From: Candidatus Hydrothermales bacterium
GTDB taxonomy: Bacteria > Hydrothermota > Hydrothermia > Hydrothermales > JAJRUZ01
Length of the DNA: 33,645 nucleotides
Reading direction: 5' to 3'
Assembly: GCA_039630235.1 (NCBI GenBank)
Contig: JBCNVI010000001.1
Span: 96,560 to 130,204 of the forward strand
In this document: positions 24,777-33,645 of the stretch, piece by piece
How the letters are laid out: each line of letters starts with the position of its first letter
How positions within the stretch are numbered: the first letter of the stretch is position 1
Program-made: the position numbers and the translations under genes
Notes under the pieces: generated by a model
Told to the model about the DNA's origin: nothing
What the model saw: the letters and a program-made list of their open reading frames with translations, nothing else
Databases searched by the model: none

Positions 24777-25762
24777 CTTAGCGGAGGTTCCTCAATTATT
24801 GCTTTAATAAGCTTATAAACCTCCTCCAAATCACTTTTTAAAATAAAAGAAGAAGGTGAATGAGAGTATCTGATTGGTATTGTGATAGTAACTGTAGGAA
24901 GACCGCCTCTTGCAGTTTGTATAGAAAAAGCATCTGTTACTCCATAACTTCCAGCGTCTCTTTGAACTCTAATACCTCTTTTTTCAGCAAGATTTTCCAG
25001 GTAACTTATAAGTTTTAGAGGAAATATCGTTCTTGAATCCATTACTCTAATTCCAGCACCGCCTCCTAATCTAAAAGATCTTTCAGGTTCTGTATAAGTA
25101 TCTCCAGTTGTTGACACATCTACTGTAAAAACGAAGTCTGTTTCAATGTATTCAGAGAAAACTCTTGCTCCTCTTAAACCTAACTCCTCTTGGACATTAA
25201 AAACAAAATATAGATCTCTTTCAAAATCTTCATTTTCCACTAATAGGTTTAATAAAAGGCTAACACCTGCTCTATTATCCAAATTTCTCGCAATTATTTT
25301 GTTGTCCTGAATGACAAAATTTGAATATATCACCGCCGGCTCTCCAATTGGGACAGTTTTAAGAGCCTCCTCCTTTGATTCACAGCCTATATCAATAATT
25401 ATTTCTTCAAAGCTACCTACATCGTGCTTTTTCCAATTTTTTCCATTGAATATACCAATAACACCGTTCCTAAATATAACCCTATGCCCTGTGTAAAGAT
25501 GAGGATAAACCCCTCCTATAGGTGAACATTTTAAAAATCCTCTTTTGTCAGCATCTATACAAACAATACCTATCTCATCGATATGAGCTGAAAAAGTTAT
25601 AGTGGGTTTTTTTCCTTTATTATAGACAACCAAGTTCCCGAATCTATCTTCTTTTATATCAAACTTTTTCTCTTTTAATAGTTCCTTAATTTTTGCTTTT
25701 ACGCTTTCCTCAAAACCAGAGGGCCCAAAAACCTCACACAATTCCCTTAAAACTTTCTCCAT
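24773..25762 (-). CDS. M42 aminopeptidase (first of a tandem pair)
   Basis: 329 residues, typical for M42 (TET/FrvX/PepA-like) cytosolic aminopeptidases, which form large tetrahedral complexes and trim peptides. Seen here: the metal site AHIDE (His60, Asp62), NLDNRAG, the catalytic/metal QEELGLRGA, VDVSTTGDT, and the C-terminal RYSHSPSSF. All of the binuclear-metal ligands are recognisable. It overlaps the second M42 gene by 29 bases and the M23 gene by four. The substrate preference (Glu/Asp, Leu or Lys) cannot be told. It may supply amino acids from peptides taken up by the solute-binding system nearby (inference). Confidence 0.93.
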   Translation of the reverse strand: MEKVLRELCEVFGPSGFEESVKAKIKELLKEKKFDIKEDRFGNLVVYNKGKKPTITFSAHIDEIGIVCIDADKRGFLKCSPIGGVYPHLYTGHRVIFRNGVIGIFNGKNWKKHDVGSFEEIIIDIGCESKEEALKTVPIGEPAVIYSNFVIQDNKIIARNLDNRAGVSLLLNLLVENEDFERDLYFVFNVQEELGLRGARVFSEYIETDFVFTVDVSTTGDTYTEPERSFRLGGGAGIRVMDSRTIFPLKLISYLENLAEKRGIRVQRDAGSYGVTDAFSIQTARGGLPTVTITIPIRYSHSPSSFILKSDLEEVYKLIKAIIEEPPLS

Positions 25763-26759
25763 ACATCTCCTCCATAGTTTTTAAAAGCAATCTTTTAGTA
25801 TTATAATAATCTTCCTCAAAAATCAAAGAAGCTTTTGAATGAATGTATCTACAAGGAATAGCCATAACAAGAGTTTTTACTCCTTTATTTGATAAAGAAA
25901 CAGGTCCACCATCTGTTGAACCAGTAAAGGGAATTTTCCATTGAAATTTAATGTTATTTTTTTTAGCAGCTTTTTCAACGTAATTTAGCAAGACTTCATT
26001 TACAATTAAAGATCTGTCCATTTTTGTGATTACAGGACCATGTCCTAATTTAGGATAATATTCCTCTTCAGGATGATAAGGTTCAAAAGCAAAAGTACCC
26101 TCAATAACAAAAACAAGGTCAAAATTTTTTCTAAAAGATGAGACTCTTGCACCCAGTAAACCTGTCTCTTCCTGGACTGTAAAGACAAAATTAGTATTAA
26201 ATGGTAGATCCTCATCAATTATTAAAGAAAGAACTAGTGCTGTTCCTGCTCTATCATCAAATGACTTTCCCTTATAAACTCCTTTACCAATTTCTTCAAA
26301 TTTTGTCATAAAGACACCCTCTTCACCTAATTCAACTTTGTTTTTTGCCTCTTCAGCTGTGTAGGTCCCTATATCTATTAAAAGATTTTTAAAGCTGTAT
26401 TCAGTCTGCTTTTTTCTATGAGGAGGAAGGCTTATAATAACACCTTTAACACCATTTAAAAAAATCACCTCTGTGCCAGGTAAAATCTCCGCATCTATAC
26501 CACCAATTGGTCTAAACTTAATATAACCATCAGAAGTATACCCAGTAACTATAAAGCCTACCTCATCAATGTGAGCCATCACGCTTACGTTTAAATTTAT
26601 TTCTACTTTTCCTTTTTTAAATACATAAATATTCCCAAAAAAGTCTTCTTCGTAGGGTATTTCTTTTTCATTTAATTTTGACTTGATATAGTTTTTTACC
26701 TCATCCTCTCTACCAGAGGGTCCCTTTAGTTCGGATAACTCTTTTAAATACTCTATCAT
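25734..26759 (-). CDS. M42 aminopeptidase (second of a tandem pair)
   Basis: 341 residues, a paralogue of the adjacent M42 enzyme. Motifs: MAHIDEVGF (His63, Asp65), SFDDRAG, QEETGLLGAR, KMDRSLI, GSTDGG and PCRYIHSKASL. In the segment that reads VDVSTTGDT in the neighbour it has VIEGTFAFE, so Glu replaces Asp, a variation known in the family. The pair probably arose by duplication and then diverged, so the two may differ in specificity or form a mixed oligomer; that is inference. Its start overlaps the end of the DUF2723 gene by four bases. Confidence 0.92.
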   Translation of the reverse strand: MIEYLKELSELKGPSGREDEVKNYIKSKLNEKEIPYEEDFFGNIYVFKKGKVEINLNVSVMAHIDEVGFIVTGYTSDGYIKFRPIGGIDAEILPGTEVIFLNGVKGVIISLPPHRKKQTEYSFKNLLIDIGTYTAEEAKNKVELGEEGVFMTKFEEIGKGVYKGKSFDDRAGTALVLSLIIDEDLPFNTNFVFTVQEETGLLGARVSSFRKNFDLVFVIEGTFAFEPYHPEEEYYPKLGHGPVITKMDRSLIVNEVLLNYVEKAAKKNNIKFQWKIPFTGSTDGGPVSLSNKGVKTLVMAIPCRYIHSKASLIFEEDYYNTKRLLLKTMEEMYGESFKGIV

Positions 26760-29635
26760 TTTAAACCCATCAAGTTTTTCAAAGAGTCTATTTTAGTCCT
26801 TACAAAGTCGGGTAAATTTTTAAATCTTTCAGCGAGCTTCCAGATGTTTCTGAAGTTAAGTGTATCTTTCTTTAAATAATAAAGGGTAAGAAGATCTATA
26901 ATTAAAAAGGGATCAACATATCCCATACTTAAAGCCCTATTAAGGTTTTCTTCTGCTTTATTCAACTGTCCCAATCCAAGATAACTTTCACCCATAACTC
27001 TAAAGACCTCTGGAACTTGAGCTTCTTTTAACGTTTCTTGAGCTTTAAGTAGAGCCTTTTCAAACATACCTGCACGGTTATAAAGATCTGCTAATGTTAA
27101 TTTCACAGCTAACCATGCTCTCCTTTCATCTGGCTCATCCCCTCTTACATCTCCTTCAAAAAGTTCTGAAAATTCAAACTCCCTTATTGCTTTTTCTAAA
27201 TTACCAACAGACTGATAATAAAGACCAAGAACTATCGCTAAAGATCTATATTGTGCAAGCAACCTATCATGTGTTAAATCCTTAAAGACACTTTCATCTT
27301 TTTTACCGTCCTTTATTATTCCTCTGTATTTAAATTTTTTATGTAAGTATTCTTCGGTCTTTTTTACATCCATCCCAGTGCCAAATGGAGAGTTTATACT
27401 TTGCTTAAAAGGCGTGAGCCTATATACCATACCTTCAAGTAAAAGATAATCTGTAAAGTCTTTATAAGCCCTTCTTTCACAAGTCATTGAAAAAAATAGG
27501 GGTGGATTAGGATTTTTGTTTTTACCCTTTTCTATAACTTCTTTCATAAACTCCTCACCACTTAAGAGAAATATTTCAGGTATTGAAACCCCAGTCGGTA
27601 AAGTTTTTGTCTTTGTGTTTTCGTTAAACTCATAACCAAATACACCAGCGATTATGTCTCTTATCATAATATCTCTTACTAGCATTATTCCCCTATCTGT
27701 TCTAAAGGGAACAAGTTTTCTTATCTCATCTTCTGAAAAGTGAATTGGAACTCCCCATCTTTTAAGCTGTATGTTGTACCAATCTGTATTTAAAAGAGAA
27801 AGGTTAGCAACAATAACATTTTTTTTGTATCCGAATATGTTTTGTAACGCCCAAAGAGGGAAAGTATCATTATCTCCGTTTGTGAAAACTATTCCACCAT
27901 CATCAACACATGAAAGAAGATTATAAGAATAATCCTCCGCAATGTAATTCAAACTTCTATCAACTTTATGATAAAATGTAGTAATTTGCCATATTGGAAT
28001 TAAAAGTGAAATAGACATAAAAATATATTTAAAGTAAGGTAGAAATTTTTCTTTTAGATTCTCAAAAGTTAACCTAATAACTTCAAAAAGTCCAAAACCA
28101 GCGTATAGTCCAAAGAAAAAGTAGCCTGGGATGAAAAAGTAGTCTCTATCTCTTACCTCAGTTGGAATTGAACTTAAAAGTTGAAGGAAATTTGGACTAT
28201 TTAGATCAAAAATAGCTAAGACTTCCCTGATTCTTGGAGAAAAGAGAAATTTTGGAAATTGATTAATATACTCAAGGAAGGTTATAAGTGTAGAGGGATA
28301 ATTTAAATTGAGCTGAACTATAAGTCCAAATGTGCCCATTAAAAAGGCACCTCCAAATAATATGAAACTTTTGATATCTGAGTATATATGAGCAATTATA
28401 CCTAAAATTCCTAAGATTAAAATAAGAGGTATAAATTGAAAAGAGAAGTAGTAAAGAAATCCCCAAATTTGATCTATAAAAGCCCAAAATTGGTTATAGA
28501 CAGGTACAGAAATAAACTCTCCTTCTCTTACATTACTAGTTCTTCTTGGGAAAATATTCATTGGTTCATACTGCTTCCTAGATAATACATCCCAAAAGGC
28601 TTGCCAAGTCTTAGGCTCTACTTGGTTTATAGGAATATCAAATCTTGACCTTATCAAAAGATAAGCCTCAGGCGTCACTCCAAGAAGAATCATAAGAAGC
28701 GTAAAACCTCTTGCATCCAAATAAAGTCTTGTATATAAGAAAAATAAAACAAATGTTAGAAAAGCTGAAGTAAAAATCAAAATTTTCCAAGCTTTAAAAA
28801 CAGAAACAATGGAGGTAAAAGCTAAAATAAAGAAAGTTATGTCAAAAAAATTAAGGAGAAATTTTCTGTTATGTTTTTCCCATATACCTAAGTAAGTTAA
28901 AGTATAGCCTAAAATTAGAAAAACGATTAAAGCTCTGAAACTATAAGGTTCGTAAGTTGCCCTTAGTGCGCCTACAAAAAGAAAAAAGAAGCCTAACGTA
29001 GAAAAAAATTGTATATTAAAAATTTCTTCCTTTTTGATAAAAATTATAAATAAAATTAGGACAGGAACTATGATTAAGGATAAAAGATGAATACCTGAGC
29101 TTAAGGATAAAAGATAAAAGGAAGTAATTATATATCTTACTGACTCTCTATTATCCTTTTTCTCCCACCATTTATAAAGAAGGTAAACTGATAGAACTAT
29201 AAAAAATGTTGAAGGCATGTAAGTTTCTGCTTCTATACTACTCCACCAGGTCGTAAAGGCAAAGGGTGCACATAAAGAGCCCATAAAAGCTGAGAAGTGA
29301 GTTAAAATATCTGGAATCTTTTTTGTAACTCTATTTAAAGTCTTATACAGAATCAAATAACCTAGAGCAGATGAAAAAGCACCTGAGAGAATTGAGATAA
29401 GTGTAATTTTTTGAACTACGTTTAAAAAGGGTAAAGGAATTAGGGCGAAAAATCTACCGATAATAACGTAGAGAGGGGTACCGGGTGGATGAGGTACACC
29501 TAAGATGTAGGAAGTTGCCAGAAACTCCCCGACATCCCAAAAAACGATTGTAGGAGCCGTTGTTTTAAGATAAATTGAAAAAGTAATTAAAAAAGATAGT
29601 GAGAAAAAAACTTTAGTTAAGTTTTTATTTCCCAT
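26756..29635 (-). CDS. DUF2723 (TMEM260-like) membrane protein with C-terminal TPRs
   Basis: About 959 residues from the ATG at 29635. A TTG at 29665 would add ten residues but has no Shine-Dalgarno; the ATG has GGAAG upstream, so I use it. The first ~550 residues are a multi-spanning GT-C-like domain with the family's signature (TAPTIVFWDVGEF at about 27-38, then GVPHPPGTPLY and GRFF). The Asp and Glu of WDVGEF lie in the first external loop, as in GT-C mannosyltransferases. A soluble middle has VDDGGIVFTNGDNDTFPLW. From about 760 to the end are TPR repeats. Animal TMEM260, of this family, is a protein O-mannosyltransferase; activity here is inferred. It overlaps ppdK by 11 bases. Confidence 0.88.
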   Translation of the reverse strand: MGNKNLTKVFFSLSFLITFSIYLKTTAPTIVFWDVGEFLATSYILGVPHPPGTPLYVIIGRFFALIPLPFLNVVQKITLISILSGAFSSALGYLILYKTLNRVTKKIPDILTHFSAFMGSLCAPFAFTTWWSSIEAETYMPSTFFIVLSVYLLYKWWEKKDNRESVRYIITSFYLLSLSSGIHLLSLIIVPVLILFIIFIKKEEIFNIQFFSTLGFFFLFVGALRATYEPYSFRALIVFLILGYTLTYLGIWEKHNRKFLLNFFDITFFILAFTSIVSVFKAWKILIFTSAFLTFVLFFLYTRLYLDARGFTLLMILLGVTPEAYLLIRSRFDIPINQVEPKTWQAFWDVLSRKQYEPMNIFPRRTSNVREGEFISVPVYNQFWAFIDQIWGFLYYFSFQFIPLILILGILGIIAHIYSDIKSFILFGGAFLMGTFGLIVQLNLNYPSTLITFLEYINQFPKFLFSPRIREVLAIFDLNSPNFLQLLSSIPTEVRDRDYFFIPGYFFFGLYAGFGLFEVIRLTFENLKEKFLPYFKYIFMSISLLIPIWQITTFYHKVDRSLNYIAEDYSYNLLSCVDDGGIVFTNGDNDTFPLWALQNIFGYKKNVIVANLSLLNTDWYNIQLKRWGVPIHFSEDEIRKLVPFRTDRGIMLVRDIMIRDIIAGVFGYEFNENTKTKTLPTGVSIPEIFLLSGEEFMKEVIEKGKNKNPNPPLFFSMTCERRAYKDFTDYLLLEGMVYRLTPFKQSINSPFGTGMDVKKTEEYLHKKFKYRGIIKDGKKDESVFKDLTHDRLLAQYRSLAIVLGLYYQSVGNLEKAIREFEFSELFEGDVRGDEPDERRAWLAVKLTLADLYNRAGMFEKALLKAQETLKEAQVPEVFRVMGESYLGLGQLNKAEENLNRALSMGYVDPFLIIDLLTLYYLKKDTLNFRNIWKLAERFKNLPDFVRTKIDSLKNLMGLK

Positions 29636-32279
29636 AATGCTCTTCCATTTCACCTTCCTCTTCAATTTGAGCGTGTGCAGCAGCTATTCTCGCAATCGGG
29701 ACTCTAAAGGGTGAACAAGAAACATAATCAAGACCTATTTTATGACAGAATTTAATTGATTCTGGGTCACCACCGTGCTCCCCACATATTCCAATTTTTA
29801 AGTTAGGATTTGATTTTCTCCCCTTTTGAACCGCAGTTTTCATTAAACTACCAACTCCCTCTTGGTCTAATGTTTTAAATGGATCATCCTTTAGAATTCC
29901 CTTTTCAATATAGTAATGCAAAAATTTTCCAATATCATCTCGTGAAAAACCATACACTGTTTGTGTTAAATCATTAGTTCCAAAAGAGAAGAAATCTGCA
30001 ACCTTTGCTATTTCACCTGCTGTTACACATGCTCTAGGTAGCTCTATCATTGTCCCTACTTTATAATCAATTTTTACCCCCTCCCTTTCCATAACTTCCT
30101 TAGCTACTCTTTCAACTATTTCTCTCTGTAAAACCAATTCATCCTTTATTCCCACTAATGGTATCATGATTTCTGGAAATACTTTTATTCCCTCTTTTAT
30201 AGCTTTTGCGGCAGCCTCAAAGATTGCTCTTGCCTGCATCTCTGTAATTTCAGGATAGGTGATACCAAGTCTACATCCTCTGTGACCAAGCATTGGGTTC
30301 ATTTCTTTAAGAGCCTCCGTTATCTTTTTAATATCCTCTAAACTTTTCCCCGTCCTCTGGGCAAGTTTCCTCATGGATTCTTCATCTTTAGGTAAAAATT
30401 CATGAAGAGGAGGATCAAGAGTTCTAATTGTTACGGGATAACCGTCCATTTCCTTAAAGATTAGATAAAAATCTTCTCTCTGTAAGGGCAGAAGTTTCTC
30501 AAGAGCCCTTTTTCTTTCCTCTTCAGTTTCTGCAAGAATCATTTCCTGCATTATATATATCCTTTCTCCCTCAAAAAACATATGCTCGGTTCTACATAAA
30601 CCAATTCCCTGAGCTCCAAATTCTCTTGCCTTTCTTGCATCTTGAGGTGTATCAGCATTTGCTCTAACCCCTAGTTTTCTTATTTTATCAGCATAACTTA
30701 AGAGCTCCATAAACTCTGGGAATATCTCTGGTTGAATCAGATCAGCTTTCCCAACGTATACCTTACCAGTGTTTCCATCAATACTTATAAAATCACCCTC
30801 ATTTAACACTATTCCACCGACTTCCATAACTTTTCTTTGTTCATCTATGTGAAGAGCCTCACAACCAACAACGCAGGGTTTGCCCATACCTCTTGCAACA
30901 ACAGCAGCATGTGAAGTCATACCACCTCTTGCTGTTAAGATACCCTTCGCTCTTGCCATGCCGTGGATATCATCAGGAGAGGTTTCAAGTCTTACAAGTA
31001 TTACAGGTTCACCCATTTCGGCTCTTTGAAGGGCTTCATCAGCTGTAAAGTAAATTTTTCCTACTGCTGCACCTGGAGAAGCTGGAAGACCAACTGCTAT
31101 AGGTGTATTCTTTTTCTCAAATTCACTTGAAATTTGTGGATGCAAAAGCTTTTCTATATCTTCACAAGAAACTCTTTTAAGTGCAGTTTTTTCATCGATT
31201 ATACCCTCTTTTACCATACTTACGGCTATTTTGACAGCAGCCTTTGGGGTTCTCTTTGCAACTCTTGTTTGCAAAAAGTAAACCTTTCCCTTTTCTACGG
31301 TAAACTCTATATCTTGAACGTCCCTATAATGTTTTTCGAGTTTTTCAAAAGTACTTACAAGCTGGTCATAAATCTCAGGGTTTCTTTCTTTTACTTCTAA
31401 TAAGGGTAAGGGAGTTCTTATTCCTGCTACAACATCTTCACCTTGTGCATTAAAAAGAAACTCACCGAATACTTCTTTCTCTCCTGTTGAGGGATTCCTA
31501 GTAAAAGCAACACCTGTGCCTGAATCTTCTCCCATGTTACCAAAAACCATAGCTTGAACGTTACAGGCTGTTCCCCAACTATCTGGAATTTTATAAATTC
31601 TTCTATACTCCACTGCTCTTTTGTTATTCCAGGACTCGAAAACTGCTATGATTGCTTTCCATAATTGCTCTTTTGGATCTTGAGGAAATTCAATATTTTT
31701 CTCTTTTCTAACAATATCCTTAAATTTCTCTACGATTTCTTTTAAATCATTTTCATCCAATTCATGGTCATATTTTACTCCTTTTTCTTTTTTCTTTTGT
31801 TCAAGTACTTCCTCAAACTTTCTTCTCTCAACTCCTAGTACAATATCCGAAAACATCATTATAAATCTTCTATAGGAATCATAGGAAAATCTCATGTTAC
31901 CAGTTAAATTTCCAAGACCTATAACTGTTTCATCATTTAGTCCGAGATTTAAAACTGTATCCATCATTCCGGGCATAGAGGCTCTAGCTCCTGATCTTAC
32001 GGACAAAAGGAGGGGATTTTTTGGATCTCCAAACTTTTTACCTGTTCTTTTTTCAAGTAATTCAAGAGCTTTTTCGACTTCTTCTTTTAGCCCTTTAGGT
32101 AAAGTTTTCTTTTTAAAATAATAAACACAAGCTTCTGTTGAAATAGTAAAACCTGGTGGAACATTTATACCTATTCTTGTCATCTCATGAAGATTAGCCC
32201 CCTTTCCTCCCAAAAGATCCTTCATATACGCATTTCCCTCAGCTTCATTCTCCCCAAAAGAATATACGTACTTCTTCAT
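29625..32279 (-). CDS. ppdK: Pyruvate, phosphate dikinase
   Basis: 884 residues, the normal bacterial PPDK size. It interconverts pyruvate, ATP and phosphate with PEP, AMP and pyrophosphate; in many anaerobes it runs toward pyruvate in pyrophosphate-saving glycolysis. Seen here: an N-terminal nucleotide-binding domain (GGKGANLHEM, LLSVRSGARASMPGMMDTVLNLG), the phosphohistidine domain GGMTSHAAVVARGMGKP with His457, and a C-terminal PEP/pyruvate barrel (GIGLCRTEHMFF, HRGCRLG, FSFGTNDLTQ) with the catalytic Cys832 in GICGEHGGDP. The ATG has no clear Shine-Dalgarno. It is probably the first gene of the long minus-strand array. Confidence 0.96.
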   Translation of the reverse strand: MKKYVYSFGENEAEGNAYMKDLLGGKGANLHEMTRIGINVPPGFTISTEACVYYFKKKTLPKGLKEEVEKALELLEKRTGKKFGDPKNPLLLSVRSGARASMPGMMDTVLNLGLNDETVIGLGNLTGNMRFSYDSYRRFIMMFSDIVLGVERRKFEEVLEQKKKEKGVKYDHELDENDLKEIVEKFKDIVRKEKNIEFPQDPKEQLWKAIIAVFESWNNKRAVEYRRIYKIPDSWGTACNVQAMVFGNMGEDSGTGVAFTRNPSTGEKEVFGEFLFNAQGEDVVAGIRTPLPLLEVKERNPEIYDQLVSTFEKLEKHYRDVQDIEFTVEKGKVYFLQTRVAKRTPKAAVKIAVSMVKEGIIDEKTALKRVSCEDIEKLLHPQISSEFEKKNTPIAVGLPASPGAAVGKIYFTADEALQRAEMGEPVILVRLETSPDDIHGMARAKGILTARGGMTSHAAVVARGMGKPCVVGCEALHIDEQRKVMEVGGIVLNEGDFISIDGNTGKVYVGKADLIQPEIFPEFMELLSYADKIRKLGVRANADTPQDARKAREFGAQGIGLCRTEHMFFEGERIYIMQEMILAETEEERKRALEKLLPLQREDFYLIFKEMDGYPVTIRTLDPPLHEFLPKDEESMRKLAQRTGKSLEDIKKITEALKEMNPMLGHRGCRLGITYPEITEMQARAIFEAAAKAIKEGIKVFPEIMIPLVGIKDELVLQREIVERVAKEVMEREGVKIDYKVGTMIELPRACVTAGEIAKVADFFSFGTNDLTQTVYGFSRDDIGKFLHYYIEKGILKDDPFKTLDQEGVGSLMKTAVQKGRKSNPNLKIGICGEHGGDPESIKFCHKIGLDYVSCSPFRVPIARIAAAHAQIEEEGEMEEHYGK

Positions 32280-32352
32280 CTTTGTTGATTATTTTTCTAG
32301 ACTCTATGGGGAATAGAACCCGGATGAGTATATTTTTAACTTTTAAACGTTA

Positions 32353-32382
32353 ATTTTAAAATGAAGTACTTAATAAATTCAA
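32353..32382 (-). promoter_or_regulatory. Possible promoter for ppdK
   Basis: On the minus strand TTGAAT (32382-32377), an 18-base spacer and TAAAAT (32358-32353). This would give a leader of about 65 bases before the ATG at 32279. The match is no better than expected in AT-rich DNA. The 178-base gap also holds a short palindrome near the rtcB end and nothing else I can name. Confidence 0.3.
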
Positions 32383-32431
32383 ACTATTCTATAAATGAAG
32401 AGTACACTTTAGCTTTTTGAAATTAAAACAC

Positions 32432-32443
32432 AGTCTTAAGACT
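32432..32443. terminator. Palindrome after rtcB, weak terminator at most
   Basis: AGTCTTAAGACT is a perfect 12-base palindrome 14 bases after the rtcB stop, with a TTTTTA stretch just before it and a GTGTTTTAATTT tract after it on the minus strand. It could help end the rtcB transcript, but the stem is short. Confidence 0.25.
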
Positions 32444-32457
32444 AAAAATAAGTATTT

Positions 32458-33645
32458 TTATCCCTTAACTACTCCAATGGGTATTAATCTAGCAACTTTT
32501 TTTGATATTTGTGCTCTATGAACTACGTCTACTATTAAATCGAGATCTTTATATGCATCTGGTATTTCCTCTTCCATTGTATCTCTCGAAGCAACTCTTA
32601 TTTTTACTCCAATCTTTAAGAGTTCTCCTTGAATATCTCTTCCTTTGGCGGCCTTTATAGCTGCTGCCCTCGAAAGAACTCTTCCTGCGCCATGGCAAGT
32701 AGAGCCGAAGGACTTTTCCATAGCCTTCTGTGTGCCAACAAGTATATATGAACCTGTTCCCATGCTTCCGGGGATCAAAACAGGTTGTCCTATATCTTTA
32801 TAAACTTCTGGAATTTCGGGATGACCAGGAGGAAATGCTCTTGTAGCTCCCTTTCTATGAACCCAGACCCACCTTTCTTTTCCTTCAATTTTATGTTTTT
32901 CTCTCTTTGCGATATTGTGAGCTACATCGTATATCATATCTATACCTAATTCACTTGAACTTTTCCCCAGAACTTTTTCAAAGCTTTCTCTTACCCAATG
33001 AGTGATCATTTGTCTGTTACACCACGCAAAATTTGCAGCAGCATTCATGGCTTTAATATAGTCTTGAGCTTCCTTTGAGGAAATAGGTGCACATGCGAGT
33101 TGGTTATCTGGAACTACTATATTGTATTTTCTCATCGCATTCATCATTATTCTGATAAAATCATCGGCAATCTGATGTCCAAATCCTCTTGAGCCGCAAT
33201 GTATCATAATACAGACCTGCCCCAAAAATAAGTTCATCTTTTTTGCAGCTTCTTCGTCAAATATCTTATCGACCACCTGTATTTCAAGAAAATGATTGCC
33301 CGAGCCAAGTGTACCAAGTTGTGGCATTCCTCTTTCTCTTGCCTTCTTAGATACAGGATCTGTTCCGGCATTCTCCAGTGAACCATAGGACTCTGTTCTT
33401 TTTAAATCCTCTTCTGTACCGAATCCTTTTTTAACAGCCCATTTTGCTCCTTGAATCATCACATCTTCTAAATCTCTCTCACTTACTTTTATTTTACCTT
33501 TTGATCCAACTCCTGATGGTACATTGTAAAATAGAGCATCTAAAAGCTTATCAAGATACTTCTCTATTTCCTCTCTTTTTAGGTTTGTTCTTAACACTCT
33601 TACTCCACAGTTTATATCATATCCTACACCACCAGGCGAGATTAC
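32458..33645 (-). CDS. rtcB: RNA ligase RtcB, 5' end outside the window
   Basis: 396 residues are visible; the frame stays open to the right edge, so a GTG at 33597 is not the start. RtcB joins a 2',3'-cyclic or 3' phosphate RNA end to a 5' OH using GTP and Mn, in tRNA splicing and RNA repair. Seen here: ISPGGVGYDINCGVR with the metal-binding Asp and Cys, GSGNHFLE, MIHCGSRGFGHQ, AHNIAKREKH, and the guanylated His in STCHGAGR. The C-terminus ARLIPIGVVKG is complete. Bacterial RtcB is about 480 residues, so roughly 85 are missing. No archease or rtcA gene is seen on this side. It is on the same strand as ppdK but separated by 178 bases. Confidence 0.96.
   Translation of the reverse strand, partial: VISPGGVGYDINCGVRVLRTNLKREEIEKYLDKLLDALFYNVPSGVGSKGKIKVSERDLEDVMIQGAKWAVKKGFGTEEDLKRTESYGSLENAGTDPVSKKARERGMPQLGTLGSGNHFLEIQVVDKIFDEEAAKKMNLFLGQVCIMIHCGSRGFGHQIADDFIRIMMNAMRKYNIVVPDNQLACAPISSKEAQDYIKAMNAAANFAWCNRQMITHWVRESFEKVLGKSSSELGIDMIYDVAHNIAKREKHKIEGKERWVWVHRKGATRAFPPGHPEIPEVYKDIGQPVLIPGSMGTGSYILVGTQKAMEKSFGSTCHGAGRVLSRAAAIKAAKGRDIQGELLKIGVKIRVASRDTMEEEIPDAYKDLDLIVDVVHRAQISKKVARLIPIGVVKG

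Noticed and set aside
33595-33597. GTG as the rtcB start
   Set aside because: Upstream codons still encode the conserved PGGVGYDINCGVR motif of RtcB, so the gene continues past the right edge.

Overview
The window is a tightly packed, low-GC bacterial chromosome segment with no gap longer than about 180 bases. Arginine is mostly AGA/AGG and the proteins are rich in Lys, Glu, Ile and Phe, which is thermophile-like. The host is clearly diderm: it has an OmpA-domain outer-membrane protein, a second likely beta-barrel, a TonB C-terminal domain and type IV pilins. The mix (an FCB-type barrel fused to OmpA, pyruvate phosphate dikinase, tandem M42 peptidases, a DUF2723/TMEM260-like protein with TPRs, RtcB) suggests a thermophilic uncultured lineage near the FCB group, such as WOR-3/Hydrothermae. 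That placement is inference.

Layout. (1) 1-3979, plus strand: the 3' end of an unknown gene closed by a strong terminator, then a two-gene unit (putative lipoprotein plus a large barrel/repeat/OmpA protein). (2) 4021-10264, minus strand: tsaD, trxB, ccmF, a possible tiny membrane ORF, and a HEAT-repeat protein. (3) 10288-13323, plus strand: the conserved recF-dciA-gyrB block, in which recF is shortened and broken by two single-base shifts. (4) 13379-33645, all minus strand: rtcB (cut by the right edge), then a nearly continuous array of ppdK, DUF2723/TPR, two M42 peptidases, M23 peptidase, a solute-binding/TonB fusion, ribD, aspS, pyrR, a likely barrel protein, pilin 2, ABC ATPase, ABC permease, TPR protein and pilin 1.

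The 13.4-17.1 kb part looks like a type IV pilus accessory module. An ABC exporter and a TPR partner sit between two paralogous pilins, as with the pilGHI genes beside pilA in Myxococcus xanthus. Pilin 1 has its own sigma-54-like promoter and, about 80 bases upstream of the expected transcription start, a perfect 16-base palindrome.

A regulatory pattern recurs at transcription-unit heads. Four genes without a Shine-Dalgarno (624, 6261, 8247, 10264) each have a TTGAAT/TTGATT box, a 17- or 18-base spacer and a TATAAT-like box ending exactly 6 bases before the start codon. This predicts leaderless mRNAs. Several internal genes (trxB, gyrB, pyrR, the solute-binding/TonB gene, pilin 1) instead carry clear Shine-Dalgarno sequences.

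The most notable single items are the decayed recF, the solute-binding/TonB fusion, the leaderless promoter set and the sigma-54 pilin control region. I see no CRISPR array, insertion sequence, rRNA or tRNA.
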